Below, piece by piece: positions 41,536 to 48,948 of a stretch of 64,000 nucleotides of DNA. The notes beneath the pieces are model-generated. The model searched no databases. It had not been told where the DNA came from and was given only the letters and a program-made list of their open reading frames with translations. The stretch's first letter is position 1. Each line of letters starts with the position of its first letter. The stretch is from NCBI RefSeq assembly GCF_937912035.1, contig NZ_CALDPF010000036.1, positions 62,001-126,000 on the forward strand, in the 5' to 3' direction. Made by a program: the position numbers and the translations under genes. This DNA comes from an uncultured Bacteroides sp. GTDB lineage: Bacteria > Bacteroidota > Bacteroidia > Bacteroidales > Bacteroidaceae.

Positions 41536-42552
41536 ATGAAAAATCTACTTTTACTAATCCTGGCATGTTTACCTTTTTTCGCCACAGCAAAAGACAATAA
41601 AAAGGAAGATAATTCAAATCCCAAATACCTAGTAGGAGCAATTACCATAAAGGACAACAGAATTGTTTTCGAAGATGAGATAAGTGTTCCGGCAATGAAT
41701 AAAGAAGAGCTATACTCAACCATGATGCAATGGGCAGAGAAACGCTTCGTTCCAGATGGAAAACTTACCAGCCGTGTAGTGTACAAGGATGAGGAAAAAG
41801 GAGAGATTGTAGCATCAGCCGAAGAATATATGGTATTCAGTTCTACAGCCCTTTCGCTTGACAGAACAAGAATATACTATCATTTTTACATCAAGACCGA
41901 TAATGGAAAATGCAATCTCAGCATGAGCCGTATCAGATACTGGTACGACGAGAACCGTGACGGAGGCGAACGCTATACTGCCGAAGAATGGATAACTGAC
42001 GATATGGCGCTTAATAGAAAAAAGACAAAACTGGCTCCAATCTGTGGAAAGTTCCGTCGTGAAACTATTGACCTTAAAGATGCTCTTTTCGCCTCTGTAA
42101 AAGATTGTTTAGGCCAAAAATTTCTTGACAATAAGTCTACAAACACTAAAGTAGAACAAAAAACAGGCAAAGTATCAGTTTCCGAACTACCAAATAATCT
42201 TACACAAATAGCATCAAACGGAAAACTTACTATAAAAGCAAACAATAAAGAAATACAGCTTGATTCTAACTCATGGGGTGGATTTGGAAAACTTTTCAAC
42301 AAAGATGTAGCATATATACTTATCGACAAAAAGCAGTCGGAAATATGCAGTAGTATGGAAAGTTCATCCACATACACAATATCATTCTATAAATCTACTC
42401 AATCATCAAAAGCCGAAGTAACAATTGAGTGCAAGAAGACTATGACTCAGGAACTTTCAGCCGAAGAGTTAAAATCACTTAATCAAGACATTGACACAGA
42501 TAAAGAATACATAATGTATATCTGTGAAGTCACTTCAGCTATGATTAATTGA
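41536..42552 (+). CDS. DUF4468 domain protein, exported
   Basis: 338 residues with a signal peptide ending near FFATAKD. A DUF4468 (TBP-like fold) domain covers about 45-150, recognisable by MMQWAEKRF and a closing RIRYWYDENRDGG. The C-terminal 180 residues are not recognised. Probably periplasmic; function unknown. A hairpin and a strong terminator follow. Confidence 0.78.
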   Translation: MKNLLLLILACLPFFATAKDNKKEDNSNPKYLVGAITIKDNRIVFEDEISVPAMNKEELYSTMMQWAEKRFVPDGKLTSRVVYKDEEKGEIVASAEEYMVFSSTALSLDRTRIYYHFYIKTDNGKCNLSMSRIRYWYDENRDGGERYTAEEWITDDMALNRKKTKLAPICGKFRRETIDLKDALFASVKDCLGQKFLDNKSTNTKVEQKTGKVSVSELPNNLTQIASNGKLTIKANNKEIQLDSNSWGGFGKLFNKDVAYILIDKKQSEICSSMESSSTYTISFYKSTQSSKAEVTIECKKTMTQELSAEELKSLNQDIDTDKEYIMYICEVTSAMIN

Positions 42553-42597
42553 TTATTTTTTCAGTATGCTATACTGAAAGACTTTAACCACATACAT

Positions 42598-42645
42598 AAA
42601 CTCCTATTTTTGTAGAATTCAGCAAAAGTAGGAGTTTATTTTTTG
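42598..42645 (+). terminator. Terminator after the DUF4468 gene
   Basis: Stem AAACTCCTA/TAGGAGTTT followed by ATTTTTT. A smaller perfect hairpin, TTTCAGTAT-GCT-ATACTGAAA, precedes it at 42559-42579. Confidence 0.85.
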
Positions 42646-42703
42646 TGCAATATTGGTTATGGGCGCAAAAATATAAATAATCAAAATTGAGTTTTGACAG
42701 GGT

Positions 42704-43519
42704 TTAAGGAATGCTTACATCATAACTTACATATCCGCCACAATCATACACAGAGATTTCCATACTTGGGAAAACTTTTCTAAGCCTCCAATAATATATG
42801 ATAATCTCACAATCGTCAAGTGTTCTGTCACGTTCTAATTCATGGTAAAACTGTGGAGAAAGAAACCTTATCCATTCCAATAAAGACGCGGTAGATTTCA
42901 CGATACATTTCTCCCGTTTACGGTTTAACACTTTACGGACAAAAGCCTTTTGTTGATATGCCTTTGGAGGATATTTTATGAAGCCTTCCTCATTGCTGAT
43001 TCTAAGAATTGCACGAAAACTTCCGCAAAGCTCTTCACCGCAAATACTTTTCAAGCTTTTTACCATCTCTACGTTCATACGCTCAAATCTTTTACGAGAG
43101 CAATGAAAAATCCTATTTTCTATCTCTTCCGTCCCCAAACGGTTGAATCATCCGTCTTGCAAAAGAAACCTTTCAGTACAATACCGCATTTCCCGAACGA
43201 ACCAATGTCTGGCGACCTTATCCCTATCCAGTCCGTTAAGCATATCAAAATAATCATACATGCTTTCAACCTTGCACTGATCAAAAACATACGTGCTGCA
43301 TCTCAAATAATCATAACCGTTCACTCTGACTGTATTACCACGCCCTTTATAATCCACCTCATAGACAGTCATATTATGCTCGTAAAAGTATATCCTGATT
43401 GAATAATTTTTGTTACTGAAACGTTTTCGTCCCAACAACATAGCTTTTTTAAAAACAACTTTCCTCATACTTGTAAATACCCAATCCTGAAGTACCACAT
43501 TTCTGACGAATGTCCTCAA
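42704..43519 (-). pseudogene. Unknown protein gene interrupted by one in-frame TGA
   Basis: One reading frame runs from about 43549 to 42704, broken only by TGA at 43148-43150. The upstream half (first ATG at 43468, about 106 residues before the TGA) has a basic, aromatic-rich composition with FYEHNMTVYEV. The downstream half (144 residues, with FIKYPPKAYQQKAFV and DCEIIIYYWRLRKVF) has no good start of its own; its first ATG gives MNVEMVKSLKS. I recognise no family. A nonsense mutation in a single protein of roughly 230-270 residues is the simplest reading. Two overlapping short genes cannot be excluded. Confidence 0.55.
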
Positions 43520-43663
43520 ATGCTCGCCTAAAATGTACCAAACAAATTAACGATTTTATAATCTCCAACTGTTTACATGTCTCGATAAACGTCGTACTAA
43601 ACACTACAGAGTTGCTCATTCCTCTAACGCTTCAAAAGAAATGTAGTATTGTTATTGTTAGTA

Positions 43664-45250
43664 TTAAGCATAGAATAATAAACAGAATATTAGACCCAAA
43701 AATAAAACAACAGCTATTAACCAATAAAAGGACTTTGACTTTCCAGACTTTAAACTTTCAGTTATAAAGTTATTATTCTTATAAGCAGATAACGGATAAA
43801 AATCAACATTTAATTCAAAAGTATAATCACTATTTTCTTTAAACAACCTAGTCTTATCCATATCGACTTTTCCATTCCCTTTTGCCATAAGGGTCTTAAA
43901 ATCTGCCTCTAATTGTTTTTTTTCATTTTCATTAACTAAAGTATTTTTCTGAATAGAGAGGTAATCATGATGATGTATCAATGTACCTTGACTCCTTTGT
44001 AAAGCCATTTGTTGCCAATCCGCTCTATGACTATACCAAACCAATCCTTCAGGTACACATGGAGGAATAGAAGATCTTTCAAACTCTTGATTACGAACAA
44101 ACTCATTTTTAATTCTCAGATATTCTTCACTTTCCGAAAACATTGAACCTTTTACATTCGCTTCTGTAGTTTTGAAACCACCTCCTGCTTCAATATCCAA
44201 CTTTCGTTTCTGATTTAAACTTTTTTCATTACCCCTACTATCAGTTATTGAAAGCTTCTTGGCTCCCAATGCCTGCAATAGTACACAAAGTTCTTTTACT
44301 TCGTCCCTAAACAATTCTAATTGATAATCTTCAACAGGAAGATACATCTTAGGCTTTAAAGGGTGACAAATATACATTTGTTTGTCAATCGGGTGTCCTA
44401 CAGGAAATTGAAGTTCAGTAGGAATACTATTTATGGTCAAAACCTTAAAAGAGTCTGGCAAATAGTGAAGTTCGTTATCTATTACCAAAAACTTTCTTTG
44501 ATTTTGTGGTATTTCCAGAAAATGTTCTGCATAATGTAAATTCTGCTCCTCCAACTTCATCAGATATTCCTGTTGAGTAAAGAAAAAAGAATCTCTTTTC
44601 TCAGACTCTTTACAATAAATCAATTCTTGCAATGCTTTATATTTATCATTAGGAGTACGTCCTTCACCCAAAATAATTCCACGCAAAGCATGAGTGTTAG
44701 GGTCGTCAAACAGTTTAAGTGATTCAGAAATCGCATTTAAAGCTTCATTTACATTTCCCAACAATTTGAACTGAGAAAAAGCAAGAGTATCAAACAGAGT
44801 AGCTCTTAAAACTTCTTCCGAGACTGAAGGTAAAGAAGCAGCCAATTCATTCACAAATTTAATCTTTTCGCTTTCAGGTGCATCAATCAATGTTATACTC
44901 TTATCCCTGTATTCTTTTACTATGCTGATTTGACGTTGCTCCTCTTTATAAATTACTGTTTCATCCTCGTAATCATTATCTGTTGACCATTCTTCTCCAC
45001 AATTTGGACAGACAAAATGATATTTATCACCAAAAACAGAATCTGCAGCTCCTCTAACAATATCAGAAGGCAAACGTGCCGCTCTATCTATTGCTCTTCC
45101 CAATCCTTTAAAGCCAAACCAACCTCCAACTTTTTCCATTAATCCTCCATCAGATTCTAAAGCTTCATCTATTGGATGTATAGCTCTATCAAACATATCT
45201 CTTTTCTCGGCTTCAACCCATTCTCCACATTTTTTACAACGTTGTATCAT
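43664..45250 (-). CDS. Unknown protein with insertion-split zinc ribbon and C-terminal membrane anchor
   Basis: 528 residues. CKKC near the N-terminus and CPNC about 75 residues later look like the two knuckles of one zinc ribbon separated by an amphipathic, Gly-rich insertion (VGGWFGFKGLGRAIDRAAR). The middle is helical, then a domain includes LCVLLQALGAKKLSITDSRG, and the protein ends in one membrane helix (YWLIAVVLFLGLIFCLLFYA). I do not recognise the family. It is the third gene of a run with the zinc-ribbon protein at 45271 and the broken ATPase at 45804. Confidence 0.75.
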   Translation of the reverse strand: MIQRCKKCGEWVEAEKRDMFDRAIHPIDEALESDGGLMEKVGGWFGFKGLGRAIDRAARLPSDIVRGAADSVFGDKYHFVCPNCGEEWSTDNDYEDETVIYKEEQRQISIVKEYRDKSITLIDAPESEKIKFVNELAASLPSVSEEVLRATLFDTLAFSQFKLLGNVNEALNAISESLKLFDDPNTHALRGIILGEGRTPNDKYKALQELIYCKESEKRDSFFFTQQEYLMKLEEQNLHYAEHFLEIPQNQRKFLVIDNELHYLPDSFKVLTINSIPTELQFPVGHPIDKQMYICHPLKPKMYLPVEDYQLELFRDEVKELCVLLQALGAKKLSITDSRGNEKSLNQKRKLDIEAGGGFKTTEANVKGSMFSESEEYLRIKNEFVRNQEFERSSIPPCVPEGLVWYSHRADWQQMALQRSQGTLIHHHDYLSIQKNTLVNENEKKQLEADFKTLMAKGNGKVDMDKTRLFKENSDYTFELNVDFYPLSAYKNNNFITESLKSGKSKSFYWLIAVVLFLGLIFCLLFYA

Positions 45251-45270
45251 AACAAAATTTTTATTTAAGA

Positions 45271-45780
45271 TTAAATTATTTTACACCTGCCATGATAATT
45301 TGATAAACTTTCTTTAAACTCATCCAGTAGTTCCTTTGATTCGAATGATAACTTCTGAGGCAAATTTGCAATTAAATACTCGTATTGTTCAGATGTTAAA
45401 CCACCATATGATGTAATAACCCTTTTAGTATTAAATCGACACCACCAAGAAGACATATCAACATAGGTAACCAAACAACTATATATACCTGAATCCTTAA
45501 TCTGCCTTTTTCTAATATTAACAGGTGCATCGTCATTCCAAACATACTCTTCTCCCTCAATAGAAGTTACATGAAAAGTTTTATGACATCTACTACATAT
45601 GTAGTTAGTTGGTATATAATCTCTGACACATTTACTATTAATATGATTTATACCAGCCATACCAGCTAAAAAGCTTAATCCTCCACCAATAGCCATACCA
45701 ATACTTTCCTCAATATAACCTTCGGTTGTCCTTTTCACTTTTGTACTATTACAGTATGGACATTTACTTACCTTTGCCAT
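45271..45780 (-). CDS. Unknown protein with insertion-split zinc ribbon
   Basis: 169 residues. CPYC at the N-terminus and CSRC about 55 residues later form a probable zinc ribbon. Between them lies a glycine-rich hydrophobic stretch (IGMAIGGGLSFLAGMAGI) that could enter a membrane. The C-terminal half contains SYGGLTSEQYEYLIANLP. No family is recognised. It lies 20 bp before the other split-ribbon gene and 23 bp after the ATPase frame, so the three are one transcription unit. Confidence 0.72.
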   Translation of the reverse strand: MAKVSKCPYCNSTKVKRTTEGYIEESIGMAIGGGLSFLAGMAGINHINSKCVRDYIPTNYICSRCHKTFHVTSIEGEEYVWNDDAPVNIRKRQIKDSGIYSCLVTYVDMSSWWCRFNTKRVITSYGGLTSEQYEYLIANLPQKLSFESKELLDEFKESLSNYHGRCKII

Positions 45781-45803
45781 TTCTTTACTATTTTAAATCC
45801 TTA

Positions 45804-46694
45804 TTACCTAATATCAAACAAATCTCTATTCTTATCAAACAATTCATAATAAGCACGTACATTTTCCAATTTATACCATTCATTTACACATACAAGAGTT
45901 GAATCCCAATCATATATTCTTGCTCCCGACATTGACAATATGAACGGCGAATGGGTAGCTATTATGAACTGTCAACCAAACTCACGTACGGCACCTCGCA
46001 AGAAATTCGACAATTCCATTTGCCATTGTGCCGACAGGCTGTTCTCTGGTTCATCGAACAATATCAAAGAATCATCCTTGACAGAATCAACAAAAAATCT
46101 AAAGACTGTTTCTACATTTGATTTTTCCTCATCCGCTTTTCTCAATTTTGAACTGACATAACGAGAAGTAATATTCCCAATACTGATTTTGTGATTCTTA
46201 TAATAATCTTTCAATAATTGTTCCCTATCATTATCTTTCTCAAGATTATTCTTCCTATTTTCAAGTATATACTTAAAAACGTCATCACTAGTTATTATAA
46301 CACCTCTCTTTAAATTAATAGCACCGTCATACAACTCATAATCACACACTTCAACATATTTATCCCAAAAAGAACTTCTATAAAAAAGGGAAGTTCTTGA
46401 AATCCGCAATTTTTCTGCAATAAGGTTAAGCAATGTTGTTTTACCTGAACCGTTTTCGCCATAAAGAATGGTTATATCATCAAATTCCAACGGACGTAAA
46501 TCTTTTCCGTAAAAAGTTTTCCATGGATACCAACTGTTAAAACACGGGACCCTGCATGGAATAGACACATTACCAAAACCAGAAATTTCGTCAAGCAAAT
46601 TTTCATATGTACTACCAATTTCATTCAATTCAAAAATATTCACCTTACTGAACCATGAATCCTTTGGAATTGCAAAATTTCTTAAGTAAGCCAT
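45804..46694 (-). pseudogene. AAA/ABC-type ATPase gene interrupted by one in-frame TGA
   Basis: The frame runs 296 codons with a single TGA at 45972-45974 (codon 241). Before it are Walker A GENGSGKTT (Gly79-Thr87) and Walker B LILFDEPENSL (Asp214-Glu215). After it, in the same frame, come QFIIATHSPFILSMSG, the switch-histidine segment of this ATPase family, and a normal C-terminus with NEWYKLENVRAYYELF. Without readthrough the product lacks its switch His and is probably inactive. The intact family, OLD/RecF-like predicted ATPases, is common in defence and toxin loci. It is the first gene of the run with the two split-ribbon genes. Confidence 0.85.
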
Positions 46695-46812
46695 AACACT
46701 AATTGCTTAATATTGATTCATAACCGTACAAATCGAATTAAGATATCGAGCCGTCACATACTAATTTTTTATTAAAGTATAAGATTAAACTTAGTTACAA
46801 TGTATTCATATC

Positions 46813-47439
46813 TTAATCCAGTGTTGAAATAAAAACATCCCTTGCTATATTTCCGATTTTCTTTGTCGAGACCAAATCTACTCCACCTCCGATTATACCT
46901 CCCAACAAAGGAACAACCCTTCCAAGATTTACTAATCCCTTTTGACCGAACTTCGTCAATAATCTAAAACCTACAGCTTGATTAATTTTTGTTATAATTG
47001 CAACAGGTATTTGTTGTATGGCTTTAACCGCTACCTTTTGTCCTAATTTTATTCCAAAATTCTTTAAGACCTCTTTACAAGAAGATGCGACCAAACAAGT
47101 ATATACTAATGATCTAACCCTATCATCTTTCACATCATACCCACCCATTATGGCAATTGCAGCAATCATTCTCACTTGTACAAATAATACAGATGTTATA
47201 TTTGCAGGAAGTGTCACCGGTATTGTCAATAGTCCACCTATACCAGTTATAAAACCGCTAGTTGCAGCCTTACAACATTGCCAATTGATTAATGAATTTG
47301 CTTTACTCAAAAAAGAATTTTTCCCTTTCATATAATCATCTGCTAGTTCATAAGCAGAGTCTAAACCTACAACACCATTCACTGCCTTATCATAAGCAAA
47401 ATCCAAACTTTTTCTTATAATGTCATAATCTAATTTCAT
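46813..47439 (-). CDS. EcsC family protein
   Basis: 208 residues matching the EcsC family: an amphipathic start, then the conserved core TIPVTLPANITSVLFVQVRM followed by IAAIAIMGGYDVKDDRVRS, and a hydrophobic C-terminal stretch RVVPLLGGIIGGGVDLVST. EcsC proteins are membrane-associated and of uncertain function; some occur in toxin and defence contexts. It is the third gene of an operon with the DUF6140-like and zinc-knuckle proteins (gaps of 16 and 31 bp). Confidence 0.82.
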   Translation of the reverse strand: MKLDYDIIRKSLDFAYDKAVNGVVGLDSAYELADDYMKGKNSFLSKANSLINWQCCKAATSGFITGIGGLLTIPVTLPANITSVLFVQVRMIAAIAIMGGYDVKDDRVRSLVYTCLVASSCKEVLKNFGIKLGQKVAVKAIQQIPVAIITKINQAVGFRLLTKFGQKGLVNLGRVVPLLGGIIGGGVDLVSTKKIGNIARDVFISTLD

Positions 47440-47470
47440 ATCGTAAAGTGTTATTTCCTTGATAATCTTA

Positions 47471-47683
47471 TTAATAGCAACTTTTCGTCAATCTTATTTT
47501 ACTTATTATCTCCATTTGCTCCCAAATCTCTTTATAGAAAGACTTATACATAAATCCCAATAATGGATATGTCCTTATACTTCCACAACGCTTACAAGGT
47601 TGAGGAACTGAATAAATTGTCGCACAAAATTCGATATCTGGTGCAAAAAAATATTTTTCCACATTTAGAATTCCTCTGGTCAT
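47471..47683 (-). CDS. Small protein with one CxxC knuckle
   Basis: 70 residues with a single PCKRCGS knuckle near residue 31 and a basic C-terminal helix (EIISKIRLTKSCY). It is placed tightly between the DUF6140-like and EcsC genes. No family recognised. Its size and lack of a clear ribosome site leave some doubt, but spacing and composition favour a real gene. Confidence 0.55.
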   Translation of the reverse strand: MTRGILNVEKYFFAPDIEFCATIYSVPQPCKRCGSIRTYPLLGFMYKSFYKEIWEQMEIISKIRLTKSCY

Positions 47684-47699
47684 AATGTTTTATAATATA

Positions 47700-47921
47700 T
47701 CAACCTATCCTTTCCACATCCAGATAAACCATACTAAGTGCCCCAGCCTTTTTTATATCAACCCCATATATGCGATTGAAAGCATCTACTACAGGCTGGC
47801 CACCATTTGTTGAAACCGGATTACTGAATGAATTTGACACTACATCTACTGACATTCCTTTCTCAAGACGAACTCCATTGGAGACCTTCAACTGCTTTAC
47901 TGTAATTCTGAAAAGTGGCAT
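47700..47921 (-). CDS. DUF6140-like small protein
   Basis: 73 residues beginning MPLFRITVKQLKVSNGV and containing GMSVDVVSNSFSNPVSTNGG. This matches my memory of a conserved small Bacteroides family annotated DUF6140 (number from memory). It has a full AAGGAGGT Shine-Dalgarno sequence 5 bases before the ATG, rare in this phylum. It heads the operon to EcsC and lies about 85 bases downstream of the 3' end of the first structured RNA. Confidence 0.72.
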   Translation of the reverse strand: MPLFRITVKQLKVSNGVRLEKGMSVDVVSNSFSNPVSTNGGQPVVDAFNRIYGVDIKKAGALSMVYLDVERIG

Positions 47922-48005
47922 AGATACCTCCTTATGTTTTTCTTAAAAATACCCGCTATCCCCAGAAAAGGCATTATGTTTTCATTAGTATAATTTTAAT
48001 ATAAT

Positions 48006-48270
48006 AAGAAAGGCGTGAGGACTTGTCTGCTTTAAACATCAAAATCAGGTATCGCCAAACAGCACATCGGAATGAATAAAGAAACAATCAAGCCACACCG
48101 TTTTTGTATGTAAAAAATCATGTGCCTATAAAATCTCACATGACATACATATACAAAAATCGTGAGCGTCATATTGTCTTAATCCTCCGATTAGAAACTG
48201 GCGATTTCGATTTTAGGATAAAGCAAAAAACGCTTTCTTATGTAAACACCGGACCATTTCCCCAGTCGGT
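48006..48270 (-). ncRNA. Structured RNA, copy A
   Basis: A minus-strand transcript is predicted from the -7 box TATCTTTGC (48276-48284), starting near 48270 and ending in a T-rich run after TCCTCACGCC. It shares ordered blocks with copy B: TTTATCCTAA, CGAAATCGCCA, an AGGA block, ATGACGCTCA, ACGGTGTGG, TTTGGCGATACCTG, and ACAAGTCCTCACGCCTTT. ATCGCCA pairs with TGGCGAT (48199-48205 with 48051-48057). A central hairpin TCATGTG/CACATGA is replaced in copy B by a different hairpin. There is an extra 5' hairpin ACACCG/CGGTGT. No protein is encoded. I know no named RNA family with these blocks. Confidence 0.7.
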
Positions 48271-48275
48271 GTATT

Positions 48276-48284
48276 GCAAAGATA
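48276..48284 (-). promoter_or_regulatory. -7 box of structured RNA copy A
   Basis: Minus strand TATCTTTGC. On its upstream side, 48296-48308 is a 13-base perfect inverted copy of a block inside the RNA at 48164-48176. Confidence 0.6.
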
Positions 48285-48299
48285 CATTTTTTGTTCAAT

Positions 48300-48534
48300 A
48301 TGACGCTCTTTTATGGGTTTATTTTTGAAAATAACTTAAAAACACTTTGCAAAGCATTTGCAAACTCTTTTCAAACACTATTTAAATACCATTTAAACGC
48401 TGTTTAAACACCATTTAAAGAATGGATACTCAACCAAAAAACATATTCTTTATTCATATCTGTAATATTTCTAAACCATAATAACGAAGTGTTTTTCCGC
48501 TTATAAGTCCTCCGAATTCAGCATTACACAAAAA
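48300..48534. other. Spacer between the two RNAs with TTTAAA repeats
   Basis: No gene. 48371-48420 holds a run of TTTAAA words (three spaced by 7-8 bases, including TTTAAACGCTGTTTAAA), a motif also at 486-533, 11981-12011 and 61548-61590. A duplicated TTTGCAAA-like word is at 48347-48364. Confidence 0.5.
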
Positions 48535-48757
48535 CAAAAAAGGCGTGAGGACTTGTTTTCACTCATCAAGAAACAGGCATCGCCAAACACCTTACAAGCA
48601 ACAAGCGAAAACAGTAATCCCACGCCGTATGGTTATACAAACGGATACAGCATTGGCTGTACACGAGTATATATACAATACAGATGAGCGTCATGCTCTC
48701 CTATCCTGCTTGTTGTTGAAATTGGCGATTTCGTTTCTTAGGATAAAAGTTAAGTAC
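48535..48757 (-). ncRNA. Structured RNA, copy B
   Basis: Same layout as copy A in about 223 bases. Box TATCTTTGC is at 48763-48771, and the conserved blocks occur in the same order. ATCGCCAA (48722-48729) pairs with TTGGCGAT (48579-48586). A closing stem GGCGTG-GG / CC-T-CACGCC joins 48619-48626 and 48542-48550. A TTTTTT run ends it at 48536. The central hairpin is TACAGC-CAAT-GCTGTA, unlike the sequence at that place in copy A, so structure is kept while sequence changes. Confidence 0.72.
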
Positions 48758-48762
48758 GCATC

Positions 48763-48771
48763 GCAAAGATA
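48763..48771 (-). promoter_or_regulatory. -7 box of structured RNA copy B
   Basis: Minus strand TATCTTTGC, identical to that of copy A. Confidence 0.6.
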
Positions 48772-48902
48772 CGTTTTTTATAATACACGACACCCGTTCG
48801 TGGGATTTTTTTTGTTACATTTACTCTAAAGGCAATACAAATTTAAAGTTACCAGATTTAATCATATAAAATATCTCCGTATAAAAAAAGGAAAATGTAT
48901 TT

Positions 48903-48932
48903 TTGTATCAGAACTATTGATTATTGATACAA
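48903..48932. promoter_or_regulatory. Inverted repeat over the promoter of the 48949 gene
   Basis: TTGTATCA-N14-TGATACAA, perfect 8-base arms. It overlaps the end of the -7 box TATTTTTG (48898-48905) and covers the expected start of transcription, which suits a repressor site. Confidence 0.5.
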
Positions 48933-48948
48933 AACAGTCATACATACT

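Noticed and set aside
43510..43767. Plus-strand frame overlapping the ends of two minus-strand genes
   Set aside because: It has no start signal, lies antisense across a gene end, and its composition is not protein-like.
45972..45974. Selenocysteine at the ATPase TGA
   Set aside because: No selenocysteine-insertion hairpin is evident right after the codon, and the family has no redox role; a nonsense mutation is simpler.
42704..46694. Genetic code change with TGA read as an amino acid
   Set aside because: All other genes in the window read normally without in-frame TGA, so the two cases are local.
48361..48420. Possible CRISPR array
   Set aside because: The TTTAAA words are short and degenerate with 7-8-base gaps, there are no spacers of constant length, and no cas genes are near.
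48104..48829. Short reading frames inside the RNA pair
   Set aside because: They differ between the copies, have no start signals, and the conserved blocks fit an RNA structure better.
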